From: Plantibacter sp. ME-Dv--P-122b
GTDB taxonomy: Bacteria; Actinomycetota; Actinomycetes; Actinomycetales; Microbacteriaceae
Length of the DNA: 64,000 nucleotides
Direction of reading: 5' to 3'
Assembly: GCF_030209375.1 (NCBI RefSeq)
Contig: NZ_JARVSC010000003.1
Span: 1,107,981-1,171,980, forward strand
How positions within the stretch are numbered: the stretch's first letter is position 1; each line of letters starts with the position of its first letter. The notes under the pieces are model-generated. The model saw nothing but the letters and a program-made list of their open reading frames with translations, made no database searches and had not been told where the DNA came from. Below, in pieces: positions 1 to 7,795 of this stretch. A program made the position numbers and the translations under genes.

Positions 1-1668
1 GCGCCCCTGCCCGGCACCCTCCTCGTGCAGGGCGGGCCGGGCACGGGCAAGACCGCCGTCGCCCTCCACCGCGCCGCCTATCTCCTCTACGAGCACCGCG
101 AGCGGCTCATGCGGAGCGTCGTGCTCATCGTCGGGCCGAACTCCACCTTCCTCGACTACATCAGCCGGGTGCTGCCGTCACTCGGCGAGACCGCCGTCGT
201 CCTCGTCACACCGGCGACCCTCGTGCCGGGACTCGACGCACACGCGGAGGACTCGCTCGAGGCCGCCGAGCTCAAGGGCCGGCTGCGCATGGCCGACGTC
301 GTCGCCCGGGCCATCCGCGAACGCCAGGTGCCGCTCGACCAGCCGGTCACGATCCGCATCGCCGGTGACGGCCCGCTCCGCGTCACGCCGGGCGTCCTGC
401 GCCGGATCAAGGCCGGGATCGAGCGTTCGGGCACGCCGCACAACGAGGCGAAGCTGCGATTCGACCGGGCCGTGCTGACGCATCTCATCGGGCTCGAGGC
501 GAAGCGCGACGGCTTCGAACCCCGCACGGGCGAGGACGCCGACGAGCGTCGACAGGAGCTGAGCGAGGAGCCCGAAGTTGAGGAGCTGCTCGACACGATG
601 TGGCCGATCCTCGACCCGGCCGAGATCATCGACCGCCTCTTCACCGATCCCGAGCTGCTGGCACGCGTCGCCCCCGACCACACCGAGGAGGAACGTCGGC
701 TGCTGCTCCGCGAACCCGCCGCCGGAACGGACGGCGCGGGCGAGACCGACTGGGCCGCGCGGCTCACGCCCGGCGACATCGCCCTCGTCGACGAGGCCGC
801 CGAGCTCATCGGCGAGGACCAGCGCCCCGAACTGGAACGGCAGCGCCGTGCCGCCTACGAGCGCCGGCACGACGTCGAGTACGCGCGCAGTGTGCTCGAG
901 ATGATCGGCGACATCAGCATCGACGACGAGGCCCAGGACGACGACTATCTCCGGTCGGCCCAGGACCTCGCCGACCGCCAAACCGTGGAGGACGACCGCA
1001 GCCCCGCGGAACGCGCCGCGAGCGACCGCACCTGGGTCTACGGGCACGTCATCATCGACGAGGCGCAGGAGCTCACCCCCATGCTGCTTCGGGCCGTCCT
1101 GCGACGCGGGCCCAACCGCTCGATGACGCTCGTCGGCGACATCAACCAGCAGAGCACCTCCGCCACCCGCTCCAGCTGGCAGGAGCTGCTCGGCCCGCAG
1201 CTCCCGCGCTGGACCGAGGAGCTGCTCACCGTCAACTACCGGACGCCCGAGCAGATCATGGCGCTCGCGGATCCCGTCCGGCTCGAACTCGACCCGGACT
1301 CCCCGGCGCCCGTGTCGATCCGGCGCGGTGACGAGGAGCCTGTGCAGCTCACCGTCGACCCCTCGGCGCTCGCCCCGACCGCGGTCCGTGCCGCCGTCGC
1401 CGCGATCACCGCACACCCCGGCATCGCGGGCGTCATCGCACCCCGCTCGCTCCTGGCGGAGATCGACGAGCTCCTCGCCGACGCCGGTGCGGACCGTGCC
1501 CGGGTGTGGTCCGGCACCGCGCGCGAGAGCAAGGGCCTCGAGTTCGACAGCGTCGTCCTCGTCCAGCCCGATGCGCTGGGCGGGACGGGGCATGCGGCAC
1601 TGTCGCTCCGGTACGTCGCGCTCACCCGCGCCACCCAACGGCTCACGGTCGTCGACGCGTCGAGCTGA
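1..1668 (+). CDS. helR: HelR/HelD-like RNA polymerase-recycling motor ATPase, 5' end missing
   Basis: The reading frame is open from the first base, so the N-terminus lies outside the window; 555 residues are visible. It is a UvrD/Rep-fold superfamily 1 ATPase. A Walker A box (GGPGTGKTA) occurs at visible residues 11-19, a Walker B box of the DEAQE type near residue 350, then a GDINQQS motif, a TVNYRTPEQI motif, and the C-terminal motifs RESKGLEFDSVVLV and YVALTRAT. HelD/HelR proteins bind stalled RNA polymerase and release it from nucleic acid, and actinobacterial HelR is linked to rifampicin tolerance. The acidic middle section with no helicase motifs (residues about 190-330) fits the polymerase-binding insertions of HelD rather than UvrD or PcrA. 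The HelR versus HelD split is a family-level inference, because the N-terminal arm cannot be seen. Confidence 0.8.
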   Translation, partial: APLPGTLLVQGGPGTGKTAVALHRAAYLLYEHRERLMRSVVLIVGPNSTFLDYISRVLPSLGETAVVLVTPATLVPGLDAHAEDSLEAAELKGRLRMADVVARAIRERQVPLDQPVTIRIAGDGPLRVTPGVLRRIKAGIERSGTPHNEAKLRFDRAVLTHLIGLEAKRDGFEPRTGEDADERRQELSEEPEVEELLDTMWPILDPAEIIDRLFTDPELLARVAPDHTEEERRLLLREPAAGTDGAGETDWAARLTPGDIALVDEAAELIGEDQRPELERQRRAAYERRHDVEYARSVLEMIGDISIDDEAQDDDYLRSAQDLADRQTVEDDRSPAERAASDRTWVYGHVIIDEAQELTPMLLRAVLRRGPNRSMTLVGDINQQSTSATRSSWQELLGPQLPRWTEELLTVNYRTPEQIMALADPVRLELDPDSPAPVSIRRGDEEPVQLTVDPSALAPTAVRAAVAAITAHPGIAGVIAPRSLLAEIDELLADAGADRARVWSGTARESKGLEFDSVVLVQPDALGGTGHAALSLRYVALTRATQRLTVVDASS

Positions 1669-1770
1669 CCGTGGCCATCCGGCGACGCACCGTCGTCCGG
1701 ACCCCTCCAGAGCACCGGGCGGCGGGAAGGACCGTAGGCTTGGGCTCTGCCAACAGAATGTGAGGCTGGG

Positions 1771-2481
1771 ATGAAGGTCATCAGCTACAACCTCCGCAAG
1801 AACAAGGCCAGCGGCGAGCTCGTCGCACTCACCGAAGAGTTCGGCCCCGACGTCCTCGCGTTGCAGGAGGCCGACACCCTGCAGCTGCCCGCCGAGCTCG
1901 GCGGCCTGCACCTCGCCGACAGCACGCACCGCAACCGGCTCGGCCTCGCGATCTACTACCGCCGCGACCGTTTCACAGCGGAGTCGACGCAGACGTTCGC
2001 GCTGAAGAAGTCGCTGCACGACATGGTGCTCGCGCCGGCGCACGAGCGACTCATCGGCACCCGCCTCACCGATGTCGAGGCCGGGCGCGAACTCATCGTG
2101 GCCTCGTTCCATGCGGCTCCGCTCACCGCGCTCAACTCACTGCGTCGGCACCAGATCAAGGCCGCGCACGAGCAGCTGCACGCGATGGGCGACGTCCCGA
2201 CCCTCATGGTCGGCGACTACAACTACCCGCTCTTCCAGAAGGGCCTCGGCACGAAGATGCAGGAGAGCGGGTACGACCTGAGCCTCAGCGACCGCAGCAC
2301 CTACACGCGCTACAAGATGTTCAGAGGGCACTTCGACTTCGCGACCTCCGTGGGCCTGAAGATCGACCGCGTGCAGACGCTGCGCCGCGGCATCTCGGAC
2401 CACCTGCCGATCCTCGTGGACGCGAGCTACGGTGCGGCTGTGCCGGTCGACGACGAGGCTCCGGAGTCCGCCGCCCGCTGA
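1771..2481 (+). CDS. Endonuclease/exonuclease/phosphatase family protein
   Basis: This 236-residue protein has the EEP (DNase I-like) fold markers in order: the N-terminal strand MKVISYNLRKN, the metal-binding Glu in ALQEAD (about residue 33), GDYNYP (about residue 148) for the catalytic Asp-x-Asn, and the C-terminal SDHLPILV with the catalytic Asp-His. Family members are metal-dependent phosphodiesterases acting on nucleic acids, phospholipids or small phosphoesters; the substrate cannot be read from sequence. There is no signal peptide or membrane segment, so it is probably cytoplasmic. The ATG is preceded by a purine-rich GAGGCTGGG and, further upstream, by a TAGGCT -10-like box at 1735-1740. 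It stands alone and converges on rnhA. Confidence 0.8.
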   Translation: MKVISYNLRKNKASGELVALTEEFGPDVLALQEADTLQLPAELGGLHLADSTHRNRLGLAIYYRRDRFTAESTQTFALKKSLHDMVLAPAHERLIGTRLTDVEAGRELIVASFHAAPLTALNSLRRHQIKAAHEQLHAMGDVPTLMVGDYNYPLFQKGLGTKMQESGYDLSLSDRSTYTRYKMFRGHFDFATSVGLKIDRVQTLRRGISDHLPILVDASYGAAVPVDDEAPESAAR

Positions 2482-2771
2482 CCCGGTTCACAAGTCAGGA
2501 TGCGCTCGGCACGGCGACCTCCTGCCGCAGCGTGTCACGCGGGAAACGCCGCGTTCGTCCTGAGTTGTGAACTCGGAAGCGACGTCAGATGAGGCCGCGG
2601 CTCCGGAGTCCGCCTCCCGCTGACCTGCTCGCCTGACCCTGCGCGCGCCCCGACCGGTTCACAATTCAGGATGCGCTCGGCGCGGCGCCCTGCTGCCGCA
2701 GCGTGTCACGCGAGACACACCGCGTTCGTCCTGAGTTGTGAACTCGGAAGCGACGTCAGATGAGGCCGCGG
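2457..2771. repeat. Tandem segmental duplication spanning the EEP gene end and the rnhA gene end
   Basis: About 145 bp (2457-2600) is repeated at 2599-2771 with a 29-bp insertion in the second copy. Copy 1 begins inside the last codons of the EEP gene and ends with a copy of the rnhA 3' end, including its stop codon. Copy 2 begins with a copy of the EEP gene tail and ends in the real rnhA 3' end. Each copy carries one family-A inverted repeat (2486-2572 and 2657-2743), with arms of the type GTTCACAA-TCAGGA and TCCTGAGTTGTGAAC. The two copies differ by scattered substitutions, so the event is not very recent. Confidence 0.85.
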
Positions 2772-3493
2772 AGGAATTCCTGGACGCTCGTCCCGGCCTC
2801 GCGGGCGCGGCGGACCAGGCGTTCATGCTCATCGGACGTGAGGTCGAGGGTGAGCTGGTGCCACGTCGGCTCGACGTCGAGTGAGAACAGCGCGCCGTCG
2901 TCCTCCGCGTCGAACACGGGGGCGGTGCGTTCCTCCTCCACCTCGAGGTCGGCGAACAGCTCCGGCTCGGTCGTCTCGGACGTGGCCTCGGTGTCTGCCT
3001 CGGAGGCCGCCGGGGTCTTCGTAGCACCGGCGCCGGTCCAGCCTGGTCCTTCCGGCACCGGCTGCTTGCGCTGGAACGCCTCGGCGGCCGTCCGCGCGCG
3101 GATGTCGGCGGCCTCGTTGAGTCGGTGACCGACGTGCCCCTTCACCCACTCGAACCGGTAGCGCCGCCCGGCGATGGCGGCGTCGATCTCCTGCATGAGC
3201 TCGAGGTTCATGACGGGCTTGCCGTCGCCCTTCTTCCAGCCCTTCTTCTTCCAACCCGGCATCCACTTCGTGATCGAGTCGATGACGTACTTGCTGTCGC
3301 AGAGGATGTGGAGGTCCTCGTCGAGGTGCTCGGTGGCGCGGAACAGTTCGAGGACGGCGCGCAGCTCGCCCATGTTGTTCGTGCCGTGCGGCCAACCCCC
3401 GGCTGACCAGCAATCGTCGTCGACATACCAGGCCCAGCCGGCGGGTCCGGGGTTGCCGAGGGCGGAGCCGTCTGCGGCAGCGGTGATCGTCAT
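2756..3493 (-). CDS. rnhA: Ribonuclease HI with C-terminal ribbon-helix-helix-like extension
   Basis: Degrades the RNA strand of RNA-DNA hybrids. The first 150 or so residues are a full RNase HI domain: Asp in AADGSALGNPG, Glu in NNMGELRAVLE, Asp in LCDSKYVID and the fourth Asp in NEAADIRA, plus the substrate-handling WMPGWKKKGW and the WVKGHVGH loop. The chosen ATG (3491-3493) has GAAAGG 5 nt upstream; an in-frame ATG at 3520 would add nine residues but lacks a good ribosome site. After the domain comes an acidic Ala/Glu/Asp-rich linker of about 60 residues and then a roughly 33-residue tail, LTLDLTSDEHERLVRRA through SVQEFLRGLI, with the strand-helix-helix pattern of CopG/Arc proteins. This doubles the usual length of about 150 residues. 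The tail could mediate dimerisation or DNA binding; that is inference. Confidence 0.9.
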   Translation of the reverse strand: MTITAAADGSALGNPGPAGWAWYVDDDCWSAGGWPHGTNNMGELRAVLELFRATEHLDEDLHILCDSKYVIDSITKWMPGWKKKGWKKGDGKPVMNLELMQEIDAAIAGRRYRFEWVKGHVGHRLNEAADIRARTAAEAFQRKQPVPEGPGWTGAGATKTPAASEADTEATSETTEPELFADLEVEEERTAPVFDAEDDGALFSLDVEPTWHQLTLDLTSDEHERLVRRAREAGTSVQEFLRGLI

Positions 3494-3574
3494 GAGCGCC
3501 TTTCGATGAGTGCCCTCCATCGTATCGACGCACCACCGACGCCCTGACGCCTGTCTCGCGGTGCCGGTGTCGGG

Positions 3575-3662
3575 CTGGCCCGGCGTCAGCTGGCCGGCGT
3601 CAGGCGGGCCGGCGTCAGGCGGGCCGGCGTCAGCTGGCCGGCGTCAGGGGGGCCGGCGTCAG
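3575..3662. repeat. 14/15-bp tandem repeat array, six units
   Basis: Six head-to-tail units of 14 or 15 bp share the core GGCCGGCGTCAG, alternating between CTGGCCGGCGTCAG and GCGGGCCGGCGTCAG forms. The array starts about 80 bp upstream of the rnhA start and runs into the last codon and stop of the rlmA-type gene, whose TGA is supplied by the sixth unit. Such arrays are prone to copy-number change. No regulatory role is visible. Confidence 0.85.
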
Positions 3663-4627
3663 GCGGGCGCGAAGACGCTGAGCGTGACGGCGACCGTGAC
3701 GGTCGTGTAGCCGGGCAGGTCGGCGATCGCCTGCTCGAAGACGTCGTCGTCGAGGTGGTGCGCGCTCGGCCCCATGCGGACCTCGTCGCGCACCTCCTCC
3801 GGCATCAACTCGACGGCGTAGTCGAGTGTGTCGCGGGAGCGGAGCGCGAAGCCGTCGAGCTGCGCGTCGAGTCGGGCGTCCTTGCGCTCGGCGATCCCGA
3901 TCATGCCGAGCCGATCGCGGAGTTCGGCGAGGTGACCGGGTTGCGGCGTCACGACGGTGAGCAAGCCGTCCGGGCGTAGCACCCGACGCATCTCGGGACC
4001 GTTCCGCGGGCCGAAGATGCTCAGCAGGTGGTCGACCGACGCCGCCTGCAGCGGGAACGGCGCCCAGGCGTCAGCGGTCGCCGCTGCGGCCCGGCCGTGC
4101 GCGCGGGCGGCGCGACGAGCGGCGAGCGGCGACAGGTCGAATCCGAACCCGCGCCAGGCCGGGCGAGCGTCGAGGATCCGGCCGAGGTAGTAGCCGGTCC
4201 CGCCGGCGATGTCCACGACGAGCGGGGCGCTGTCGTCGTCGACCGAGCCGTCCGGGAGGAAGCGCGCGAGCGGCAGGGTCGTGGCGACGTGATCCGCGAT
4301 CGGCTCGTAGTGCTCGGCCTCGAGGAACGCTGCGCGGGCCGCGACCATCTCCTGCGTGTCGCCGGTCTTCGGCGTCCGACCGCCGACGACGAGCGAGGCG
4401 TACCCCTGCCGGGCGATGTCGAAGCTGTGACCGGCGGGGCAGCGCAACACGCGGTCGCCGAGCTCGAGCGTCGCGGTGCAGATCGTGCACGCGAGATCGG
4501 GGGCGACGAGGCTCAGCCGATCGTGCTGCGGGACGTCAGCGAGGATCGGCATGCCTTCGAAACGCTCCGATTCCAGCTGCTGTGTCCGTCGCCGCCGCGA
4601 TGCTTCCGGTTGTCGCACTTCACCCAC
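3659..4627 (-). CDS. RlmA-type 23S rRNA (guanine-N1) methyltransferase
   Basis: SAM-dependent methyltransferase of the RlmA/TlrB group, which modifies N1 of a guanine in 23S rRNA (G745 or G748 in E. coli numbering) and can affect macrolide binding. A zinc-binding module (CTIC followed by CPAGH) lies at about residues 48-66 of the long form, then the SAM site VVDIAGGTGYYL (about residue 138) and SIFGPRNGPEMRRVLRPDG, typical of the family. The GTG start at 4627 is preceded by TAGACT exactly 6 nt upstream (4634-4639), the pattern of a leaderless promoter. An internal ATG at 4552 (MPILADVP) would remove 25 basic residues and is a serious alternative. The stop codon lies in the tandem repeat array. 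Confidence 0.8.
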   Translation of the reverse strand: MGEVRQPEASRRRRTQQLESERFEGMPILADVPQHDRLSLVAPDLACTICTATLELGDRVLRCPAGHSFDIARQGYASLVVGGRTPKTGDTQEMVAARAAFLEAEHYEPIADHVATTLPLARFLPDGSVDDDSAPLVVDIAGGTGYYLGRILDARPAWRGFGFDLSPLAARRAARAHGRAAAATADAWAPFPLQAASVDHLLSIFGPRNGPEMRRVLRPDGLLTVVTPQPGHLAELRDRLGMIGIAERKDARLDAQLDGFALRSRDTLDYAVELMPEEVRDEVRMGPSAHHLDDDVFEQAIADLPGYTTVTVAVTLSVFAPA

Positions 4628-4633
4628 ACGGTG

Positions 4634-4639
4634 AGTCTA
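4634..4639 (-). promoter_or_regulatory. -10 box (TAGACT) of a leaderless promoter
   Basis: The hexamer TAGACT on the minus strand ends 6 nt before the GTG at 4627. It is the main reason for keeping the long form of the methyltransferase. Confidence 0.5.
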
Positions 4640-4732
4640 GGCGCGTGCCGCACGGTGCGTGCGCCGGAACGTTCGAGCGGCGATCGGTCGCGGCGGGCTT
4701 CGGCACCGCCGTGACTCGATCAGCTCCCTGAC

Positions 4733-5653
4733 TCAGTCCTCGAGCGCGCTCCGCAGACGCTCGACGTCCTCGTGTGCTGCGTCGCTCACACGCTGCGCCC
4801 GGTCAGCCGCTCGTTGGCGTCGGGCCCACTCCCGATCGGCGTCGGCGATGTCCGCGTCGAGCTCCTCGAGCCGCCGTGCGAGGTCCTCGCGGTCACGCAG
4901 GAGTCCCGATCGCCGGACCGCCGACTCGTCCAGGAAGGCTGTCGCCTCCTCACTCGCGCTGGACGCTGCCTCCTCGTCGCGCTCGGCCGCCTCCAGCCGG
5001 GCCCGAAGGCGTCGACGTCGGTCGTCATCGTCGGAACGGTCGCCGTCTCCGTCTCCCCGAGTCCCAACGGACCCGTCGGCGGTGGAGCGCCTACCGGAGG
5101 TTTCGACTCCGCCGACGACACCACCCCAGCCCGTTCCGCTCGACGTCGGGGCGTCGGTCAGTCGACCGGACGACACCTGCGCGGCGAGGTCGGCGTCAGC
5201 ACTCGCCGCCTGGAGGCTCTGGCGGACGGTCTCGATCACCGTCCCGGAGAGCGACGCCCCCTCTGCTGCTGCGGCCCCGACGGTGGCGGTGACGAGCGTC
5301 GCGATCAGCGAGCGACGTTCGGCGCCGAGCGTGCGGAGCGCTGTGGCGTCTCCCGAGCGCTGAGCGTCGCCGAGCGCGGAACCGAGTCGTTCCAGTTCAC
5401 CGAGCAGGTCCGGGCGGTGAGCCGTCAACACGTTGAGCGCCCAGGCGGCGACCGATGGTTTGCGGAGCGCGAGGATCGCCGTCGCCAGGTCGTCGTCCCC
5501 GTCGTCGCGTGCGGCGACGGCCAGGCGTTTGCGCTCCGCCACGAAGCCGCTGAGCGGGACGCGCAGCAGCTCGACGGCGGCGGACGCGAGGCCCGTCGGG
5601 GCCGGCGTTCCGGTGTGGCGGTCGTCGGGCACGGTGCCGCTCCCTCGCATCAT
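4733..5653 (-). CDS. Actinobacterial coiled-coil protein of unknown function
   Basis: I do not recognise a characterised family. The 306-residue product has an N-terminal segment with PLSGFVAERKRLA and LRKPSVAAWALNVL, a pattern I associate with an uncharacterised group of actinobacterial proteins. A Gly/Ser/Asp-rich low-complexity stretch follows (about 170-215, with an acidic SDDDD run). The C-terminal 90 residues are highly charged Arg/Glu/Asp/Ala repeats, almost certainly a long coiled coil. There is no signal peptide or transmembrane segment. Two adjacent ATG codons (5653 and 5650) are possible starts. It stands alone on the minus strand, divergent from the small gene at 5729. Confidence 0.65.
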   Translation of the reverse strand: MMRGSGTVPDDRHTGTPAPTGLASAAVELLRVPLSGFVAERKRLAVAARDDGDDDLATAILALRKPSVAAWALNVLTAHRPDLLGELERLGSALGDAQRSGDATALRTLGAERRSLIATLVTATVGAAAAEGASLSGTVIETVRQSLQAASADADLAAQVSSGRLTDAPTSSGTGWGGVVGGVETSGRRSTADGSVGTRGDGDGDRSDDDDRRRRLRARLEAAERDEEAASSASEEATAFLDESAVRRSGLLRDREDLARRLEELDADIADADREWARRQRAADRAQRVSDAAHEDVERLRSALED

Positions 5654-5728
5654 TTCACGTCAGGCTAGCGCCCTCTTGCGCCAGAACGGAGTCCGACTGT
5701 CGCCTTTTCGGGGGTCGCTACCGACAAT

Positions 5729-5983
5729 GTGGACATGGATGCCAGACCTTACCCAGACACCGTGGAGCCGCCTGAAACAGCCGCCTGCACCGATTTGAAG
5801 TCCCTCCTCAGGACCGTGGACTTCCCGATCTCCCGCCGCGAACTGCAGTCGATCGCCGTCCGGTCCGGACTCGACCGCGGGACGCTCGCCGCGCTCAACA
5901 CGCTCACCGAAGAGCACTACGCCGGTTCTTTCGGCATCCTTCGCGAACTCCGCCACCACGGCGAGCTCCGTCGCTCCGCCTGA
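5729..5983 (+). CDS. Small DUF2795-like protein
   Basis: An 84-residue protein with a core LLRTVDFPISRRELQSIAV followed by LAALNTLTEEHYAG, resembling DUF2795 proteins, which share a pattern of hydrophobic helix, FPxxRxEL and LxxLPxxxY. An internal ATG two codons in is equally possible. No function is known for the family. It is preceded by a short AT-richer stretch and followed directly by a family-C repeat, so it converges on the tRNA-Ser gene. Its codon use matches its neighbours, which supports it as real despite the small size. Confidence 0.6.
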   Translation: MDMDARPYPDTVEPPETAACTDLKSLLRTVDFPISRRELQSIAVRSGLDRGTLAALNTLTEEHYAGSFGILRELRHHGELRRSA

Positions 5984-6017
5984 TCGCTGACCGCCCTCCC
6001 GACGCCTGGTGGACTCC

Positions 6018-6123
6018 CCAGCGCGGTGCGCTGACGTGAGCGCGGGTCACGGACGTGAGCGCGGGTCTCCGGAGGGGCGCGCTCACGTGTGCGGGGCGCG
6101 GTGACGTCAGCGCACCGCGCTGG
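6018..6123. repeat. Family-C inverted-repeat element (copy C1)
   Basis: A 106-bp element with perfect 20-bp terminal inverted repeats: CCAGCGCGGTGCGCTGACGT at 6018-6037 and its exact reverse complement at 6104-6123. Between them is a second nested hairpin with arms GTGAGCGCG and CGCGCTCAC around TCCGGA. It lies between convergent genes, directly downstream of the small gene ending at 5983, and is the cleanest copy in the window. Confidence 0.9.
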
Positions 6124-6192
6124 CGACTCCGACAGACGTCGTGCAACGCAGAAACCCCCGCCGAGGCGAGGGTTTCGAACTGAAGACCAGTG

Positions 6193-6281
6193 CGGAGACG
6201 GCGGGATTTGAACCCGCGGTCCCCGTGAGGGGACTCCACCTTAGCAGGGTGGTGCACTAGGCCGAACTATGCGACGTCTCC
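6193..6281 (-). tRNA. tRNA-Ser (anticodon GCU)
   Basis: On the minus strand the acceptor arms are GGAGACG and CGTCTCC, with G as discriminator. The anticodon stem-loop is CCACC-CT-GCT-AA-GGTGG, giving anticodon GCU. There is a long variable arm (GTCCCC and GGGGAC) as expected for a class II serine tRNA, and a T arm with GGTTCAAATCC. CCA is not encoded. Confidence 0.95.
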
Positions 6282-6359
6282 ATGTGCGTTCGCAAGCGGA
6301 CGCACGACGACCAGCATAACCGGAGATGGGCGTGGTGACGAATCCCCGGGTCCGCGACG

Positions 6360-6379
6360 CCCTTCGACACGCTCAGGGA
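6360..6379. repeat. Family-D repeat (single unit, D1)
   Basis: CCCTTCGACACGCTCAGGGA, an imperfect palindrome of the type CCCTTCGACAGGCTCAGGGA, lies 15 bp beyond the stop codon of the LCP gene at 6395. The same motif recurs at 19874, 39783 and 52947. Confidence 0.75.
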
Positions 6380-6394
6380 ACGAGGTCGGGACGC

Positions 6395-7735
6395 CTACTG
6401 GTCGTCGAGGGTGCGGCCGCGGGAGCAGGTGCGCTGGTCGGCGGTCTGGCCCGTCACCGTTGACGGAAGGACCACCGCACCGCCGGCGGACGTGTCGGTC
6501 GCATCGGCAGGCGGAGCCGTCGCGGCAGGATCGCCACCTGCATCCGCACCTTCTGCGGGATCGACCGCGGTCGGGTCGGTCGGGTTCGTCACCGCACCGG
6601 CGCCGGTCGCGCCCGAGAGCTGGATGGGCTGGTCGTTACCGAGGGCCTCGAAGAGCGCGGCGGCCGCGTCGTCGATCGGTTCGACCCCGCCCTCGACGGC
6701 CGCGTTCGGGTACTGCACGAACGCGATGTTCGACAGGTCGACGTCGCGCAGCGTCATGGCGATCGCGATCATCGTGTCGAGGCTCGTCAGGCTGTCGGAC
6801 AGCTGCATGTTCTGCGCCGCCGCCTTGGCCAGGGAATAGAGGGTCCCGGGGTTGGTCAGCGTCTCGGCACTCTTGATCTGCTGCATCATCGCCGACAGGA
6901 ACACCTGCTGGTTGCTGATGCGACTGAGGTCGCTGCCGTCCCCGACACCGTGCCTGGTGCGGAGGAACTGCAGCGCCTCGTAGCCCTCGAGCGTGTGTTC
7001 GCCGGCCGACAGGAAGGTGTTCGTGTACTCGTCCTCGATCGGGTCGGCGACGCACACCGTCACCCCGCCGAGTGCGGTCGACATCGCCATGACGCCGCTG
7101 AACTGCACCTCTGCGGCGAACGGGATCTCGAGTCCGGTGAGCTGCGACACCGTCAGCGCCGTGCACGCGAGCCCGCCGTAGCTCAAGGAGGTGTTGATCT
7201 TCTGCCGGCTCATCGAGTCGAACGAGCCGCCGGCCGGGTCGGGGCAGGACGGGATGGGGACGAACATGTCGCGCGGGAAGCTGACGACCGTCGCGTTGCT
7301 GTGGTCCTCCGAGATGTGCACGAGCATCGTGACGTCGTTGAGGTTGCCGGTCTCCTCCTCGGCGTCGCCGAAGACGGGGTCCTGGCCGGCGCGGGAGTCG
7401 CTGCCGACGATGAGGAGATTGACGCCGCCCGGATATGCGCCGATCGCCGGCAGGTCGGTGACGGCCTCACCCTGCGAGTCGACGAGCGCGACACCGGGCT
7501 TCACCGAGGCGGCGACGTCCCAGAGGGCGATCCCCGCGACGATGCCACCGCTGACCAGCGCGACGGCCAGGGTCGAAGCGATGATCTTCAGGCCGGTCCG
7601 CACGGCGCTCGGTCGCTGCAACCGCCCGTGACGGGCGATGGTGCTGAGCTTGCGGGAACGTCCCTCACGACCGGTTGCGCCACGGCCCGTGCGGTTCCGC
7701 GCGGGCTCGACGGCGTCAGACGTGATCGGGGGCAT
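6395..7735 (-). CDS. LytR-CpsA-Psr (LCP) family cell-wall ligase
   Basis: LCP enzymes transfer lipid-linked glycopolymers (teichoic-acid-like or arabinogalactan-type) onto peptidoglycan outside the membrane. The 446-residue protein has a basic cytoplasmic N-terminus of about 50 residues, one membrane span (ASTLAVALVSGGIVAGIAL) and an extracellular LCP domain. The pyrophosphate-binding signatures are LLIVGSDSRAG, SFPRDMFVPIP, INTSLSYGG and RTRHGVGDGSDLSRISNQQ, which include the conserved Asp and Arg residues. A Pro/Ala/Thr/Asp-rich tail of about 70 residues follows. A second LCP gene with the same architecture lies at 9338, and the two look like an old duplication. Confidence 0.9.
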   Translation of the reverse strand: MPPITSDAVEPARNRTGRGATGREGRSRKLSTIARHGRLQRPSAVRTGLKIIASTLAVALVSGGIVAGIALWDVAASVKPGVALVDSQGEAVTDLPAIGAYPGGVNLLIVGSDSRAGQDPVFGDAEEETGNLNDVTMLVHISEDHSNATVVSFPRDMFVPIPSCPDPAGGSFDSMSRQKINTSLSYGGLACTALTVSQLTGLEIPFAAEVQFSGVMAMSTALGGVTVCVADPIEDEYTNTFLSAGEHTLEGYEALQFLRTRHGVGDGSDLSRISNQQVFLSAMMQQIKSAETLTNPGTLYSLAKAAAQNMQLSDSLTSLDTMIAIAMTLRDVDLSNIAFVQYPNAAVEGGVEPIDDAAAALFEALGNDQPIQLSGATGAGAVTNPTDPTAVDPAEGADAGGDPAATAPPADATDTSAGGAVVLPSTVTGQTADQRTCSRGRTLDDQ

Positions 7736-7795
7736 CGGAACAGTAAAGCAGGTCCGGCTGTGAACGGGGGTGCGCGACCGGGTTTCCGCGACGCA

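Noticed and set aside
178..2112. A 644-codon open frame on the minus strand
   Set aside because: It is antisense to the HelR-like and EEP genes. Its Arg/Glu/Val/Leu-rich translation has no domain, and such shadow frames are frequent in high-GC DNA.
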